NCBI GenBank assembly: GCA_028065725.1
Contig: JAPTVL010000424.1
Coordinates: 1 to 6,734, forward strand
From: Betaproteobacteria bacterium
GTDB taxonomy: Bacteria > Pseudomonadota > Gammaproteobacteria > Burkholderiales > Rhodocyclaceae
Direction: 5' to 3'
Length of the DNA: 6,734 nucleotides
Shown here: positions 1 through 6,559 of the stretch, in pieces
Layout of the letters: each line of letters opens with the position of its first letter
Numbering within the stretch: the stretch's first letter is position 1
Notes under the pieces: model-generated
Databases searched by the model: none
The model's input: the letters and a program-made list of their open reading frames with translations, nothing else
What the model was told of the DNA's origin: nothing
Position numbers and translations under genes: made by a program

Positions 1-9
1 TCTGCCAAG

Positions 10-37
10 GGCATCGGCGGTTCCGCGGAACGGTGCC
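10..37 (+). repeat. GC-rich hairpin in the nifD leader
   Basis: Bases 10-15 (GGCATC) can pair with 32-37 (GGTGCC), allowing one G-T wobble. They enclose the perfect 12-base palindrome GTTCCGCGGAAC at 20-31, with four unpaired bases on the left side. No T-run follows, so it does not look like a simple intrinsic terminator. In an mRNA it would lie about 70 nt before the nifD start codon. A role in mRNA processing or in stabilising an upstream transcript end is possible but is inference. Confidence 0.45.
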
Positions 38-93
38 ATTCGCAGAGTTTTCCCGGGGAACCGGGGTGCCGGTGTCCAGTGTTCACATCAAAC

Positions 94-99
94 AGGAGG
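94..99 (+). promoter_or_regulatory. ribosome binding site of nifD
   Basis: AGGAGG lies 5 nt before the ATG at 105. It decides the start in favour of 105 over an in-frame GTG at 33, which would add 24 residues that NifD proteins do not have. Confidence 0.85.
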
Positions 100-104
100 G
101 CGAA

Positions 105-1556
105 ATGAGCCTCACAGTCGAGCAAGTCAAAGCAAGAAACCAGGACCTCATCAAGGAGGTGCTGGAAGTCTATCCGGACAAAACCGCCAAGCGGCGCGCC
201 AAGCACCTGGGCACCTTCGAGGAGGGCAAGCCCGATTGCGGCGTGAAGTCGAACGTCAAGTCCATCCCGGGCGTGATGACCATCCGTGGTTGCGCCTACG
301 CCGGTTCCAAGGGCGTGGTGTGGGGCCCGATCAAGGACATGATCCACATCAGCCACGGCCCGGTCGGCTGCGGCCAGTACTCGTGGGCTGCGCGCCGCAA
401 CTACTACATCGGCACCACCGGCGTCGATACCTTCGTCACCATGCAGTTCACCTCCGACTTCCAGGAGAAGGACATCGTCTTCGGCGGCGACAAGAAGCTG
501 GAGAAGATCATGGACGAGATCCAGGATCTGTTCCCGCTCAACAAGGGCATCACCGTGCAGTCCGAGTGCCCGATCGGCCTGATCGGCGACGACATCGAAG
601 CGGTGTCGAAGAAGAAGTCCAAGGAATACAACGGCAAGACCATCGTCCCGGTGCGCTGCGAAGGCTTCCGCGGCGTGTCGCAATCGCTCGGCCACCACAT
701 CGCCAACGACACCATCCGCGACTGGGTGTTCGACAAGATGGACGGCAAGCCGGCGGCCTTCGAAAGCACGCCCTACGACGTGGCCATCATCGGCGACTAC
801 AACATCGGCGGCGACGCCTGGGCCTCCCGCATCCTGCTGGAAGAAATGGGCCTGCGCGTGATCGCCCAGTGGTCCGGCGACGGCTCCATCGCCGAGCTGG
901 AGAACACCCCCAAGGCCAAGCTCAACGTGCTGCACTGCTACCGCTCGATGAACTACATCAGCCGCCACATGGAAGAGAAGTACGGCATTCCCTGGGTCGA
1001 GTACAACTTCTTCGGGCCGAGCAAGATCGAAGCCAGCCTGCGCGAAATCGCCAGCCACTTCGACGACAAGATCAAGGAAGGCGCCGAGCGCGTGATCGCC
1101 AAGTACAAGCCGATGATGCAGGCCGTCGTCGACAAGTACAAGCCGCGCCTCGAAGGCAAGACGGTGATGCTGTTCGTCGGCGGCCTGCGTCCGCGCCACG
1201 TCATCGGCGCCTACGAGGACCTGGGCATGGAAGTGGTCGGCACCGGCTACGAGTTCGGCCACAACGACGACTACCAGCGCACCACCCACTACGTGAAGGA
1301 CGGCACGCTGATCTACGACGACGTGACCGGCTACGAATTCGAGAAGTTCGTCGAGAAGGTCCAGCCCGACCTGGTCGGCTCCGGCATCAAGGAAAAGTAC
1401 GTGTTCCAGAAAATGGGCGTGCCCTTCCGCCAGATGCACTCCTGGGACTACTCGGGCCCGTATCACGGCTACGACGGCTTCGCCATCTTCGCCCGCGACA
1501 TGGACATGGCGATCAACAACCCGGTGTGGGGCCTGACCAAGGCGCCCTGGAAGTAA
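105..1556 (+). CDS. nifD: nitrogenase MoFe protein alpha chain NifD
   Basis: NifD is the alpha subunit of the cytoplasmic alpha2-beta2 MoFe protein (EC 1.18.6.1), which holds FeMo-cofactor and shares the P-cluster with NifK. The protein is 483 residues, normal for the family. The P-cluster cysteines are present: Cys63 in the [12 protein letters not shown] motif, Cys89 in HGPVGCGQY and Cys155 in [12 protein letters not shown]. The cofactor ligands are Cys278 ([10 protein letters not shown]) and His445 ([12 protein letters not shown]). Active-site counterparts of Azotobacter Val70, Arg96, Gln191 and His195 are kept as Val71, Arg97, Gln193 and His197. These residues and the segments around them are those of a Mo enzyme rather than the V or Fe-only type. 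The start at ATG 105 is set by AGGAGG at 94-99 and agrees with the usual NifD N-terminus. It is followed after a 99-nt repeat-bearing gap by nifK. A small oddity is Gly385 in YEFGHNDDY, where Azotobacter has Ala. Confidence 0.98.
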   Translation: MSLTVEQVKARNQDLIKEVLEVYPDKTAKRRAKHLGTFEEGKPDCGVKSNVKSIPGVMTIRGCAYAGSKGVVWGPIKDMIHISHGPVGCGQYSWAARRNYYIGTTGVDTFVTMQFTSDFQEKDIVFGGDKKLEKIMDEIQDLFPLNKGITVQSECPIGLIGDDIEAVSKKKSKEYNGKTIVPVRCEGFRGVSQSLGHHIANDTIRDWVFDKMDGKPAAFESTPYDVAIIGDYNIGGDAWASRILLEEMGLRVIAQWSGDGSIAELENTPKAKLNVLHCYRSMNYISRHMEEKYGIPWVEYNFFGPSKIEASLREIASHFDDKIKEGAERVIAKYKPMMQAVVDKYKPRLEGKTVMLFVGGLRPRHVIGAYEDLGMEVVGTGYEFGHNDDYQRTTHYVKDGTLIYDDVTGYEFEKFVEKVQPDLVGSGIKEKYVFQKMGVPFRQMHSWDYSGPYHGYDGFAIFARDMDMAINNPVWGLTKAPWK

Positions 1557-1655
1557 ATGTTTTCGTGAGGGGTGAAGGGTGAGGAGTGAGGGGTAAACCC
1601 ACACCCGCCTCACACCTCACGCCTCACGCCTCACCGAATTTGAAGGAGTAATGAC
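1557..1655. other. nifD-nifK intergenic region
   Basis: This 99-nt spacer is filled almost entirely by the inverted heptad array at 1565-1635. The nifK Shine-Dalgarno AAGGAG (1643-1648) follows, 7 nt before the start codon. No promoter motif and no T-run after the hairpin are visible, so nifK is probably cotranscribed with nifD. Confidence 0.7.
1565..1635. repeat. inverted heptad repeat array (GTGAGGN x4 / NCCTCAC x4)
   Basis: The left arm is four tandem 7-base units at 1565, 1572, 1579 and 1586 (GTGAGGG, GTGAAGG, GTGAGGA, GTGAGGG), followed by a decayed fifth, GTAAACC. The right arm is four units with the core CCTCAC at 1608, 1615, 1622 and 1629. The arms are reverse complements in exact register: bases 1565-1592 face 1607-1634. 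This gives a stem of four 6-bp blocks broken at every seventh base, with one further A-C mismatch at 1576/1623 and a loop of about 14 nt. In RNA this would be a long stable hairpin. The unit belongs to no family I can name. Confidence 0.85.
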
Positions 1656-3194
1656 ATGACCCAGAACGTAGAAACCGTAATCGACCATTTCAACCTGTTC
1701 CGCGGCCCGGAATACATCGAGATGTTCGAGAACAAGCGCAAGAATTTCGAGAACCCGCACCCCGATGACAAGATCGAGGAAGTGCGCGAGTGGACCAAGA
1801 GCTGGGAGTACCGCGAGAAGAACTTTGCCCGCGAGGCGCTGACCGTCAACCCGGCCAAGGCCTGCCAGCCGCTGGGCGCGGTGTTCGCCGCCGTCGGCTT
1901 CGAGAGCACCATGCCCTTCGTGCACGGCTCGCAGGGCTGCGTCGCCTACTACCGCAGCCACTTCAGCCGCCACTTCAAGGAGCCTTCCTCCTGCGTGTCT
2001 TCTTCCATGACGGAAGACGCGGCGGTGTTCGGCGGCCTCAACAACATGATCGACGGCCTGCAAAACACTTACTCCATGTACAAGCCGAAGATGATCGCGG
2101 TGTCCACCACCTGCATGGCGGAAGTGATCGGCGATGACCTCAACGGCTTTATTTCAACTGCTCGCAGCAAGGGCAGCGTGCCGGAAGATTTCCCCGTGCC
2201 TTACGCCCACACTCCGGCTTTCGTCGGCAGCCACATCACCGGCTACGACAACGCGCTCAAGGGCATCGTCAGCTACTTCTGGGAAGGCAAGGAGCGCACG
2301 CCCAACGAGAAGATCAACTTCATCGGCGGCTTCGACGGCTACACCGTCGGCAACCTGCGCGAAGTGAAGCGCATGTTCGACCTGATGGGCGTCGAGCACA
2401 CCATCCTCGCCGACAACAGCGAAGTGTGGGACACCCCGGCCGACGGCGAATTCCGCATGTACGACGGCGGCACCAAGCTGGACGACGCCAAGGCCGCGCT
2501 CAACGCCAAGGCCACCATCTCGATGCAGGAATACTGCACCGAGAAGACCATGGAATACATCGGCAAGACCGGCCAGGAAACCGTGGCCTTGAATCATCCG
2601 GTGGGCGTGGCCGCGACCGACAAGTTCCTGATGGAAATCTCGCGCATTTCCGGTAAGGCGATCCCCGCAGAGCTGACCAAGGAACGCGGCCGCCTGGTGG
2701 ATGCCATCGCCGACTCCAGCGCCCACATCCACGGCAAGAAGTTCGCCATCTACGGCGACCCTGACCTGTGCTACGGCCTCGCAAGCTTCCTGATGGAGCT
2801 GGGCGCCGAGCCGGTGCACGTGCTCTCCACCAACGGCAGCAAGGACTGGGAAGCCAAGATGCAGGCGCTGTTCGACAGCTCGCCCTTCGGCAAAGGCTGC
2901 AAGGCCTACCCCGGCAAGGACCTCTGGCACATGCGCTCGCTGCTCAACACCGAGCCGGTGGACTTCCTGATCGGCAACACCTACGGCAAGTATCTGGAGC
3001 GCGATACCGGCACCCCGCTGATCCGCATCGGCTTCCCGGTGTTCGACCGCCACCACCACCACCGCTATCCGGTGTGGGGCTACCAGGGCGCGATGAACGT
3101 GCTGGTGTGGGTGCTGGACAAGATCTTCGACGAGATGGACAAGAACACCATCATCCCGGCGAAGACCGACTACAGCTTCGACATTATTCGCTGA
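1656..3194 (+). CDS. nifK: nitrogenase MoFe protein beta chain NifK
   Basis: NifK is the beta subunit of the MoFe protein. It supplies three cysteines to the P-cluster and forms part of the docking face for the Fe protein NifH. The product has 512 residues, the usual length being about 510-523. Its numbering matches Azotobacter exactly at the P-cluster ligands: Cys70 (AKACQPLGA), Cys95 ([10 protein letters not shown]) and Cys153 ([12 protein letters not shown]). The C-terminus ends in the standard [10 protein letters not shown]. Residue 188 is Ala in HTPAFVGSH and residue 99 is Tyr, where Azotobacter has Ser188 and Phe99. This pair is discussed as a finding. Four consecutive histidines at 466-469 are natural for this NifK subtype. 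The start at ATG 1656 has AAGGAG 7 nt upstream. Heptad-repeat hairpins flank the gene on both sides. Confidence 0.98.
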   Translation: MTQNVETVIDHFNLFRGPEYIEMFENKRKNFENPHPDDKIEEVREWTKSWEYREKNFAREALTVNPAKACQPLGAVFAAVGFESTMPFVHGSQGCVAYYRSHFSRHFKEPSSCVSSSMTEDAAVFGGLNNMIDGLQNTYSMYKPKMIAVSTTCMAEVIGDDLNGFISTARSKGSVPEDFPVPYAHTPAFVGSHITGYDNALKGIVSYFWEGKERTPNEKINFIGGFDGYTVGNLREVKRMFDLMGVEHTILADNSEVWDTPADGEFRMYDGGTKLDDAKAALNAKATISMQEYCTEKTMEYIGKTGQETVALNHPVGVAATDKFLMEISRISGKAIPAELTKERGRLVDAIADSSAHIHGKKFAIYGDPDLCYGLASFLMELGAEPVHVLSTNGSKDWEAKMQALFDSSPFGKGCKAYPGKDLWHMRSLLNTEPVDFLIGNTYGKYLERDTGTPLIRIGFPVFDRHHHHRYPVWGYQGAMNVLVWVLDKIFDEMDKNTIIPAKTDYSFDIIR

Positions 3195-3278
3195 CGCGGG
3201 TGAGGGGAGAGGGGTAAGGCGTAACACCCGGATACCCCCGCCTCACGCCTCACGCCTCACGCCTCACGGAGAAAAGCG
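3195..3278. other. nifK-nifE intergenic region
   Basis: This 84-nt spacer is mostly the second heptad array (3200-3268). The nifE Shine-Dalgarno GGAG (3268-3271) begins on the last base of the right arm and stands 7 nt before the start codon. No sigma-54 -24/-12 element and no T-run are visible. Confidence 0.7.
3200..3268. repeat. inverted heptad repeat array (decayed left arm, perfect right arm)
   Basis: The right arm is four perfect tandem copies of CCTCACG at 3241, 3248, 3255 and 3262. The left arm has the same 7-base phase but has drifted: GTGAGGG at 3200, GAGAGGG at 3207, GTAAGGC at 3214 and GTAACAC at 3221. The arms face each other in register (3200 opposite 3267). They still form a long stem, weaker toward the loop. 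It is the same element type as the one between nifD and nifK. Its right end abuts the nifE ribosome binding site. Confidence 0.82.
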
Positions 3279-4739
3279 ATGGATGCACTGTCGAAAAAGG
3301 TTCAGGAAGTCTTCGACGAGCCCGCCTGCGGCAAGAACCAGGCGAAGGGCGAGAAGGAGCGCAAGAAAGGCTGCACCAAGCAGTTGCAGCCCGGTGCGGC
3401 GGCTGGCGGCTGCGCCTTCGACGGCGCCAAGATCGCCTTGCAGCCCATCACCGACGTGGCGCACCTGGTGCACGGCCCCATCGCCTGCGAAGGCAACTCG
3501 TGGGACAACCGCGGCGCCAAGTCTTCCGGCTCGCGGCTCTACCGCACCGGTTTCACCACCGACATCAACGAACTCGACGTGGTCTACGGCGGCGAGAAGC
3601 GGCTGTTCAAGTCGGTGAAGGAAATCGTCGACAAATACGACCCGCCCGCCATATTCGTTTACCAGACCTGCGTCACCGCCCTGATCGGCGACGACATCGA
3701 GGCGGTGTGCAAGGCCGCCACCCAGAAATTCGGCAAGCCGGTGATCCCGGTCAATGCGCCCGGCTTTGTGGGCAACAAGAACCTCGGCAACAAGCTCGCC
3801 GGCGAAGCGCTGCTCGACTACGTGATCGGCACCGCCGAGCCCGAGACCACGACGCCTTACGATATCAACATCATCGGCGAGTACAACCTCGCCGGTGAAC
3901 TGTGGCAGGTGAAGCCGCTGCTCGACGAAATGGGCGTGCGCATCCTGTCCTGTATTTCCGGCGACGCCAAATACCAGGAAGTCGCCTACAGCCATCGCGC
4001 CAAGGCGGCCATGATGGTGTGCTCCAAGGCGATGATCAACATCGCCCGCAAGATGGACGAGCGCTACCAGATACCGTTCTTCGAGGGCTCGTTCTACGGC
4101 ATCACCGACATGAGCGACTCGCTGCGCAACATCGCCAAACTGCTGGTGGAGAAGGGCGCGCCGGCAGACCTGCTGGATCGCACCGAAGCCATCATCCGGC
4201 GCGAAGAGGCCGCCTTCTGGCAGGCCATGGAACCGTACAAGGATCGCCTGAAAGGCGTGAAGGTGCTGCTCATCACCGGCGGCGTGAAGTCCTGGTCGGT
4301 GGTGTCCGCACTGCAGGAAGTCGGCATGGAGATCGTCGGCACCAGCGTGAAGAAATCCACGCTGGAGGACAAGCAGAAGATCAAGGAACTGATGGGCGAG
4401 GACGCCCACATGATCGACGACATGACGCCGCGCGAGATGTACAAGATGCTGAAGGACGCGCAGGCCGAGATCATGCTCTCCGGCGGCCGCTCCCAGTTCA
4501 TCGCGCTCAAGGCCAAGATGCCCTGGCTCGACATCAACCAGGAACGTCACCACGCCTATGCCGGCTACAGCGGCATGGTGACCCTGGTGCGGGAGATCGA
4601 CAAGGCGCTCCACAACCCGATGTGGGAACAGGTCAGGAAGCCCGCGCCCTGGGATGTCCCGGTCGCGGTCGAGACGCCATCGGCTCCCGCCGCAGACAGC
4701 GTAGTCCAAACCGAGCCCCCGCTGGTGCTGGCCGCCTGA
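3279..4739 (+). CDS. nifE: FeMo-cofactor scaffold subunit NifE
   Basis: NifE pairs with NifN in an alpha2-beta2 complex resembling the MoFe protein. There the NifB-made iron-sulfur precursor is converted to FeMo-cofactor by adding Mo and homocitrate. The product has 486 residues (Azotobacter NifE is about 475). Visible family features are DEPAC at 13-17, a Lys/Glu-rich stretch 21-31 ending in KGC (Cys32), the GGCAFDGA motif with Cys45, HGPIACEG with Cys70, and YQTCVTALIGDD with Cys131. The last three match the NifE ligands of the NifEN [4Fe-4S] cluster. Cys248 in MMVCSKAM is the counterpart of the NifD cofactor cysteine and the expected precursor ligand. The core ends at the RKPAPWDVP motif. 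A Pro/Ala/Val/Ser-rich tail of about 25 residues follows (462-486), probably disordered and variable in the family. The start at ATG 3279 has GGAG 7 nt before it. nifN follows after 13 nt, which fits equal production. Confidence 0.97.
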   Translation: MDALSKKVQEVFDEPACGKNQAKGEKERKKGCTKQLQPGAAAGGCAFDGAKIALQPITDVAHLVHGPIACEGNSWDNRGAKSSGSRLYRTGFTTDINELDVVYGGEKRLFKSVKEIVDKYDPPAIFVYQTCVTALIGDDIEAVCKAATQKFGKPVIPVNAPGFVGNKNLGNKLAGEALLDYVIGTAEPETTTPYDINIIGEYNLAGELWQVKPLLDEMGVRILSCISGDAKYQEVAYSHRAKAAMMVCSKAMINIARKMDERYQIPFFEGSFYGITDMSDSLRNIAKLLVEKGAPADLLDRTEAIIRREEAAFWQAMEPYKDRLKGVKVLLITGGVKSWSVVSALQEVGMEIVGTSVKKSTLEDKQKIKELMGEDAHMIDDMTPREMYKMLKDAQAEIMLSGGRSQFIALKAKMPWLDINQERHHAYAGYSGMVTLVREIDKALHNPMWEQVRKPAPWDVPVAVETPSAPAADSVVQTEPPLVLAA

Positions 4740-4752
4740 TCCGGAGAACGCC

Positions 4753-6111
4753 ATGGCTACCGTCACCCACGTCAAGAAATCCTGCGCGGTCAATCCGCTC
4801 AAGATGAGCGCGCCGATTGGCGCGGCGCTGGCCTTCATGGGGCTGAACAACTGCATGCCGACGCTGCATGGCTCGCAGGGCTGCACCGCCTTCGGCCTGG
4901 TGCTGTTCGTGCGCCATTTCAAGGAAGCGGTACCGATGCAGACCACGGCCATGAACGAGGCCACCACCATCATGGGCGGCATGGACAACGTGGAGCAGGC
5001 CATCCTCAACATCCACAAGCGCGCCCAGCCCGCCATCATCGGCATCGCATCGACCGGTTTGACGGAAACCAAGGGCGACGACGTCGACGGCTACCTGGCC
5101 ACGATCCGCAACAGGCATCCGGAACTGGACGAACTGGCGCTGGTGTATGTCTCCACGCCGGACTATGTCGGCGCCTTCCAGGACGGCTGGGCCAAGGCGG
5201 TGGCCAAGATCGTAAAGGAACTGGCCGAGCCCGGCCAGAAAATTGCCGGCCAGGTGAACGTGCTCGCCGGCAGCCATCTCACGCCGGGCGACATCGAGGA
5301 GATCCGCGAGATCGTCGAGGCCTTCGGCCTCAAGCCGATCATCCTGCCCGACCTCTCCGGCTCCATGGACGGCCACGTTCCGGACAACTTCAGCCCTACC
5401 ACCCTGGGCGGCACCACGCTGACCGAACTGCGCATCACCGGTGCCTCCGAATTCACGCTCGCCATCGGCGAGCACATGCGCGACGCGGCGCAGGTGCTGC
5501 AGGACAAATGCGGGGTGCCGTTCGAGGTGCTGGAAACGCTGACCGGACTCGACGGCTGCGACCGCCTGATGAGCCTCCTGGCCGAGAAGTCCGGCCGCCC
5601 CGCGCCCGACAAATACCGCCGCCAGCGCAGCCAACTGGTGGACGCCATGCTCGACGCGCATTTCTACCTCGGCGGCAAGAAGATCGCCATCGGCGCCGAG
5701 CCCGACCTGCTGTGGGGCATCGGCAACCTGTTCGCCGGCATGGGCGCGGAACTCGCCGCCGTGGTGACGACGACGCAGTCGCCGCTGCTGGAAAAGCTGC
5801 CGGCTCAGGAGGTGCTGATCGGCGACCTGGAAGACCTGGAAGACCGCTCGCAAGGCTGCGACCTGCTGATTACGCACTCGCACGGCCGGCAGATGGCGGA
5901 GCGGCTGAACCTGCCGTTCCTGCGCATGGGCATTCCGATGTTCGACCGCCTGGGGGCGGCGCACCAGGTGACGGCGGGGTATCGCGGCACGCGCGACCTG
6001 ATTTTTGAAGTGGCCAATATGTTCATGGCCGAGGCCCACGAGCCCGGGCCGGACGATTGGCGGCAAGCCGGAGAAAGCTGTGGAAGTTGTGCGTCGGCTG
6101 CGGCTCATTGA
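4753..6111 (+). CDS. nifN: FeMo-cofactor scaffold subunit NifN
   Basis: NifN is the NifK-like partner of NifE in the cofactor-maturation scaffold. The protein has 452 residues, normal for a stand-alone NifN with no NifB fusion. Motifs include CAVNPLKMSAPIGA at 11-24, LHGSQGCTAFG with Cys44 (the NifN ligand of the NifEN [4Fe-4S] cluster), RHFKEAVPMQTTAMNE at 54-69, GTT-LTELR at 220-228, GAEPDLLWG at 314-322 and GIPMFDRLGAAH at 393-404. As expected for NifN, the second and third P-cluster cysteines of NifK are not kept. The start at ATG 4753 has GGAG (4743-4746) 6 nt upstream. The last dozen residues are small, with Cys443 and Cys446 as a CxxC pair. They overlap a possible upstream start of nifX, and codon bias weakens there, so the tail may have little function of its own. 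Confidence 0.97.
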   Translation: MATVTHVKKSCAVNPLKMSAPIGAALAFMGLNNCMPTLHGSQGCTAFGLVLFVRHFKEAVPMQTTAMNEATTIMGGMDNVEQAILNIHKRAQPAIIGIASTGLTETKGDDVDGYLATIRNRHPELDELALVYVSTPDYVGAFQDGWAKAVAKIVKELAEPGQKIAGQVNVLAGSHLTPGDIEEIREIVEAFGLKPIILPDLSGSMDGHVPDNFSPTTLGGTTLTELRITGASEFTLAIGEHMRDAAQVLQDKCGVPFEVLETLTGLDGCDRLMSLLAEKSGRPAPDKYRRQRSQLVDAMLDAHFYLGGKKIAIGAEPDLLWGIGNLFAGMGAELAAVVTTTQSPLLEKLPAQEVLIGDLEDLEDRSQGCDLLITHSHGRQMAERLNLPFLRMGIPMFDRLGAAHQVTAGYRGTRDLIFEVANMFMAEAHEPGPDDWRQAGESCGSCASAAAH

Positions 6112-6148
6112 CAGCAGCACGGGTGAAAGTTTTACCAATGGAGGTTAT
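6080..6148 (+). other. possible N-terminal extension of nifX from GTG 6080
   Basis: The nifX frame stays open upstream of its ATG. GTG at 6080 is preceded by GGAG (6070-6073) at a good 6-nt spacing. Starting there adds 23 residues containing RRLRLIDSS and gives 159 residues in all, close to the 158 of Azotobacter NifX. Azotobacter NifX carries a similar RQLQVLDS segment before its domain. Against this, third-position GC is lower across 6110-6148 than in the gene body, and a good Shine-Dalgarno precedes ATG 6149. I cannot decide between them from sequence alone. Confidence 0.4.
6140..6144 (+). promoter_or_regulatory. ribosome binding site of nifX (ATG start)
   Basis: GGAGG lies 4 nt before the ATG at 6149 in a locally AT-richer stretch after the nifN stop. 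It supports 6149 as a used start whether or not the upstream GTG is also used. Confidence 0.65.
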
Positions 6149-6559
6149 ATGAAAGTCGCGTTTTGTACACAGGACATGAAGCGGGTCGACGCCCACTTCG
6201 GCTGGGCGAAGAACATCGCCATCTACGACGTCTCGTCCGACGACTCGCGCTTCGTGGAGGCCATCCAGTTCGACGGCGATCTCCAGGAAGACGGCAACGA
6301 GGACAAGCTGGCGCCCAAGCTGGACGCGATCAAGGACTGCGCGATTCTCTACGTGGCGGCGATCGGCGGTTCCGGCGCGGCGCGCGTGGTGGCCAGCAAC
6401 ATCCACCCGATCAAGGTGCAGGAGCCGGAAGTCATCGACGAGATTCTGCTCAAGCTGCAGGGGGTGCTGAAGGGAACGCCGCCGCCCTGGCTGCGCAAGG
6501 CGGTCCTGAAGGGCCAGGAAAAGAGTTTCGATTTTGACGAAGAGGTGAATGATGCTTGA
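6149..6559 (+). CDS. nifX: nitrogen fixation protein NifX
   Basis: NifX is a small cytoplasmic carrier of the dinitrogenase iron-molybdenum cofactor biosynthesis family (PF02579). It binds the NifB product and related cofactor precursors and passes them to or from NifEN. From ATG 6149 the product has 136 residues, and the domain starts at residue 1 ([10 protein letters not shown]). The diagnostic [15 protein letters not shown] motif is at 14-28, with His16 as a conserved candidate ligand. [12 protein letters not shown] follows at 70-81 and [10 protein letters not shown] at 109-118. The C-terminus is acidic. This matches the MKVAF...HFGWAKNI type of NifX as I recall it from alpha- and betaproteobacteria. 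A longer version from GTG 6080 (159 residues, overlapping nifN by 32 nt) cannot be excluded. The stop overlaps the start of the next gene, which suggests translational coupling. Confidence 0.93.
   Translation: MKVAFCTQDMKRVDAHFGWAKNIAIYDVSSDDSRFVEAIQFDGDLQEDGNEDKLAPKLDAIKDCAILYVAAIGGSGAARVVASNIHPIKVQEPEVIDEILLKLQGVLKGTPPPWLRKAVLKGQEKSFDFDEEVNDA

Larger units (their letters stand above)
1..104. other. leader / intergenic region upstream of nifD
   Basis: No gene is recognisable here. All three forward frames are open, but the translations do not resemble the C-terminus of NifH or any other Nif protein I know, and the GC content makes chance open frames likely. The stretch contains a GC-rich hairpin (10-37), a second imperfect palindrome around 50-60, and the nifD ribosome binding site at its right end. 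I looked for a sigma-54 -24/-12 element (TGGCAC-N5-TTGC) and a NifA site (TGT-N10-ACA) and saw neither. The likeliest identity is the nifH-nifD spacer, but nifH itself is not visible. Confidence 0.6.

Noticed and set aside
33..104. In-frame extension of nifD from GTG 33
   Set aside because: It would add 24 residues with no NifD similarity and lacks a good Shine-Dalgarno, whereas ATG 105 has AGGAGG at 5 nt.
236..1582. Long forward open frame of about 448 codons overlapping nifD
   Set aside because: It is very rich in Arg, Gly, Pro and His, as expected for an off-frame reading of a GC-rich gene, and resembles no protein. NifD explains the DNA.
1565..1635. Heptad arrays as a CRISPR array or intrinsic terminator
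   Set aside because: The units are 7 bases with no spacers, so this is not a CRISPR. No T-run follows the stem at either site, so simple intrinsic termination is unsupported.
3051..3062. Four consecutive His codons in nifK resembling a His tag
   Set aside because: The [16 protein letters not shown] context is a natural NifK segment in the alpha/beta-proteobacterial type; there is no sign of engineering.
105..3194. Alternative (V or Fe-only) nitrogenase
   Set aside because: No delta subunit gene (vnfG/anfG) lies between the alpha and beta genes, and NifD/NifK motifs and lengths match the Mo type.
4670..4739. Pro/Ala-rich C-terminal tail of NifE as an unusual fused domain
   Set aside because: Azotobacter NifE also ends in a short Pro/Ala/Ser-rich tail after the PAPWD motif. 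This one is only somewhat longer and has no domain features.
3264..5072. Reverse-strand open frame of about 602 codons across nifE and nifN
   Set aside because: It runs across the junction of two certain + strand genes, has shadow-type composition, and uses the heptad-repeat area at its end. No motif supports it.
4633..6138. Reverse-strand open frame of about 501 codons opposite nifN
   Set aside because: Its low-complexity Ala/Val/Gly/His/Arg composition is caused by GC-rich codon bias on the opposite strand. NifN is unambiguous.
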